From Rhodospirillales bacterium (GTDB lineage Bacteria > Pseudomonadota > Alphaproteobacteria > Rhodospirillales > JADHTD01): 22,846 bases of DNA. The position numbers and the translations under genes are program-made. Below the pieces are notes generated by a model. It was not told where the DNA came from. It saw only the letters and a list, made by a program, of their open reading frames with translations, and ran no database searches. Each line of letters opens with the position of its first letter. Position 1 is the first letter of the stretch. The stretch is from assembly GCA_016776525.1 (NCBI GenBank), contig JADHTD010000007.1:1-22846 (forward strand), read 5' to 3'. This document shows positions 21,862-22,846 of this stretch, piece after piece.

Positions 21862-22846
21862 TCTGATAAATCCTCGTCAGGTCTTCTTCGCTGATCTCGC
21901 GGGGTGACTGGGCCAACAGCCGTTGCTGTTTCCAGGCGCCCTTGACCAGGGCCGGGACGTCATTATCCGAATAACCGATTTCACGCAGCCCCGACGGCAG
22001 GTGGGTGTGCTTCATTAAGTTGACGATGGTGTCGGCCAGCAGCTTGCCGGAATCCGACGGGTCCGTATCCGACAGGTCGGCGCCCAGCGCCATGGATGCC
22101 TCCATGTGGCGTTCGTGCGATGCCGGAGCGGTAAATTTAAAGGCGGCCGGGGCACCCAGCACGACGGATAGGCCGTGCGGCACCATCGGATCGTTCTTTT
22201 CGTAATCTTTCGCCGTGTAGGTCTTATTGAGACCGGCCACCGAATAGGACATGGCGTGCGGAATGTGGACTCCGGCATTACCAAACGACTGACCGGCCAG
22301 GGTGGCGGCGAACATCAACTGGATGCGCGCTTCGGTGTCGCTGGGATCGTTGACGGCGCGGGGCAGGTAGTTGCCGCCGATCCAGATGGCTTCCAGGCTG
22401 CCGATGTCGGAAAACGGATTGGCCCCCTGAAAAGGCGGCCGTAGGCCGGGGCTCGCAGCCTTCTGCCGCTGGTTATAGGGGATGGCGGTGAAAGATTCGA
22501 TGGCATGCGTCAGAATATCGAAGCCGGTGCAGGCGATGATCCCCGGCGCCAGGCTGTAAGTGGTTTCCGGATCGACGACGGCCAGGGTCGGGCGCAGGTA
22601 TTTCGAGGAAATACCGGTCTTGATCTGGCGTTCCTTGAAGTCGACGACGGCGACGCCGGTCGTTTCGCTGCCGGTGCCCGCCGTCGTCGGGCAGGCGATA
22701 TGCGGCTTTAGGGGGCCGGGAACCGGTTTGGCCTGGCCGACCGGCGCATTGACATAGGCCAGCAACTCGTCCGGATAGGTGGCCAGCAGGTTGGCCGCCT
22801 TGGCGGTGTCCATCACCGAGCCGCCGCCGAGCGACACATAGCCGTC
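21842..22846 (-). CDS. Hydroxyacid-oxoacid transhydrogenase-like iron alcohol dehydrogenase (5' end missing)
   Basis: Iron-type alcohol dehydrogenase closest to ADHFE1/HOT, which oxidises 4-hydroxybutyrate to succinate semialdehyde while reducing 2-oxoglutarate. 334 residues are in the window; the frame is open at the right edge (it reads DGYVSLGGGSVMD), so about the first 90-100 residues lie outside. Nucleotide-binding SLGGGSVMDTAK and PTTAGTGSETTGVAV are visible. The metal ligands are an Asp and His in GFDILTHAIESF, a His in HIPHAMSYSVAG and a His in VPHGLSVVLGAP. The ANPFSDIGSLEAI and FGNAGVHIPHAMSY blocks match the HOT branch rather than simple ethanol dehydrogenases. The exact substrate remains inferred. 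Confidence 0.88.
   Translation of the reverse strand, partial: DGYVSLGGGSVMDTAKAANLLATYPDELLAYVNAPVGQAKPVPGPLKPHIACPTTAGTGSETTGVAVVDFKERQIKTGISSKYLRPTLAVVDPETTYSLAPGIIACTGFDILTHAIESFTAIPYNQRQKAASPGLRPPFQGANPFSDIGSLEAIWIGGNYLPRAVNDPSDTEARIQLMFAATLAGQSFGNAGVHIPHAMSYSVAGLNKTYTAKDYEKNDPMVPHGLSVVLGAPAAFKFTAPASHERHMEASMALGADLSDTDPSDSGKLLADTIVNLMKHTHLPSGLREIGYSDNDVPALVKGAWKQQRLLAQSPREISEEDLTRIYQNAMSYW

Noticed and set aside
1..22846. CRISPR array, tRNA/rRNA genes, phage or defence system
   Set aside because: No regularly spaced repeats, no tRNA-like cloverleaf or rRNA stretch noticed, and no defence, phage or transposase protein among the open frames.

Overview
The window looks like a chromosomal segment of a motile, free-living alphaproteobacterium, probably Rhodospirillales-like. 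It carries a GC-rich recA and alaS close together, a CheZ-type phosphatase, a UbiB-like protein of the KxAQ subtype, and GAAC-N7-GAAC-like candidate SOS sites of the alphaproteobacterial kind in front of recA. This taxonomic placement rests on protein style and gene order only. No rRNA, tRNA, CRISPR array, phage gene or transposase gene was recognised.

Layout. 57-530 (-) is an OsmC-family protein, divergent from recA (876-2000, +). The 345-base gap between them holds a good sigma70-like promoter for osmC with a repeated 11-mer, and a recA promoter with candidate LexA sites. recA ends at a textbook UUCG-loop terminator. Then come a YciI-like protein (2187-2474, +), a tiny four-cysteine protein (2488-2676, -), alaS (2860-5508, +) and an MscS-type channel (5613-6986, +). 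Next is a minus-strand block: an exported cyclophilin (7096-7644), cheZ (7762-8292) and an unrecognised basic protein (8459-8977).

9144-14773 is a plus-strand run: glycerate 2-kinase, pyruvate kinase, an AEC-family carrier, a UDP-glucuronate 4-epimerase-like protein and an EamA/DMT exporter. The first three could form a small hydroxy-acid/glycerate unit (glycerate to 2-phosphoglycerate, then, through enolase encoded elsewhere, PEP to pyruvate). A long-chain acyl-CoA synthetase (14938-16725, -) diverges from an oligoendopeptidase F (16829-18631, +), which is followed by an ABC1/UbiB-like kinase and a YbjQ protein. The right end is on the minus strand: a noticeably AT-rich nitrobindin-like protein, a DUF3108 exported protein, and the truncated gene of an iron-dependent hydroxyacid-oxoacid transhydrogenase, whose 3' end overlaps the DUF3108 gene.

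Most of the window is housekeeping or conserved accessory metabolism, and I do not see a convincing new multi-gene system. The best non-coding signal is a dispersed repeat family in gaps at gene 3' ends: a 153-base element with perfect 12-base inverted ends at 14780-14932, with related pieces at 6989-7051 and 31-60. Other candidates are the tandem operator-like repeat at the osmC promoter, the alaS translation-start region (hairpin plus an overlapping mini-ORF), the four-cysteine mini-protein and the unknown gene next to cheZ.
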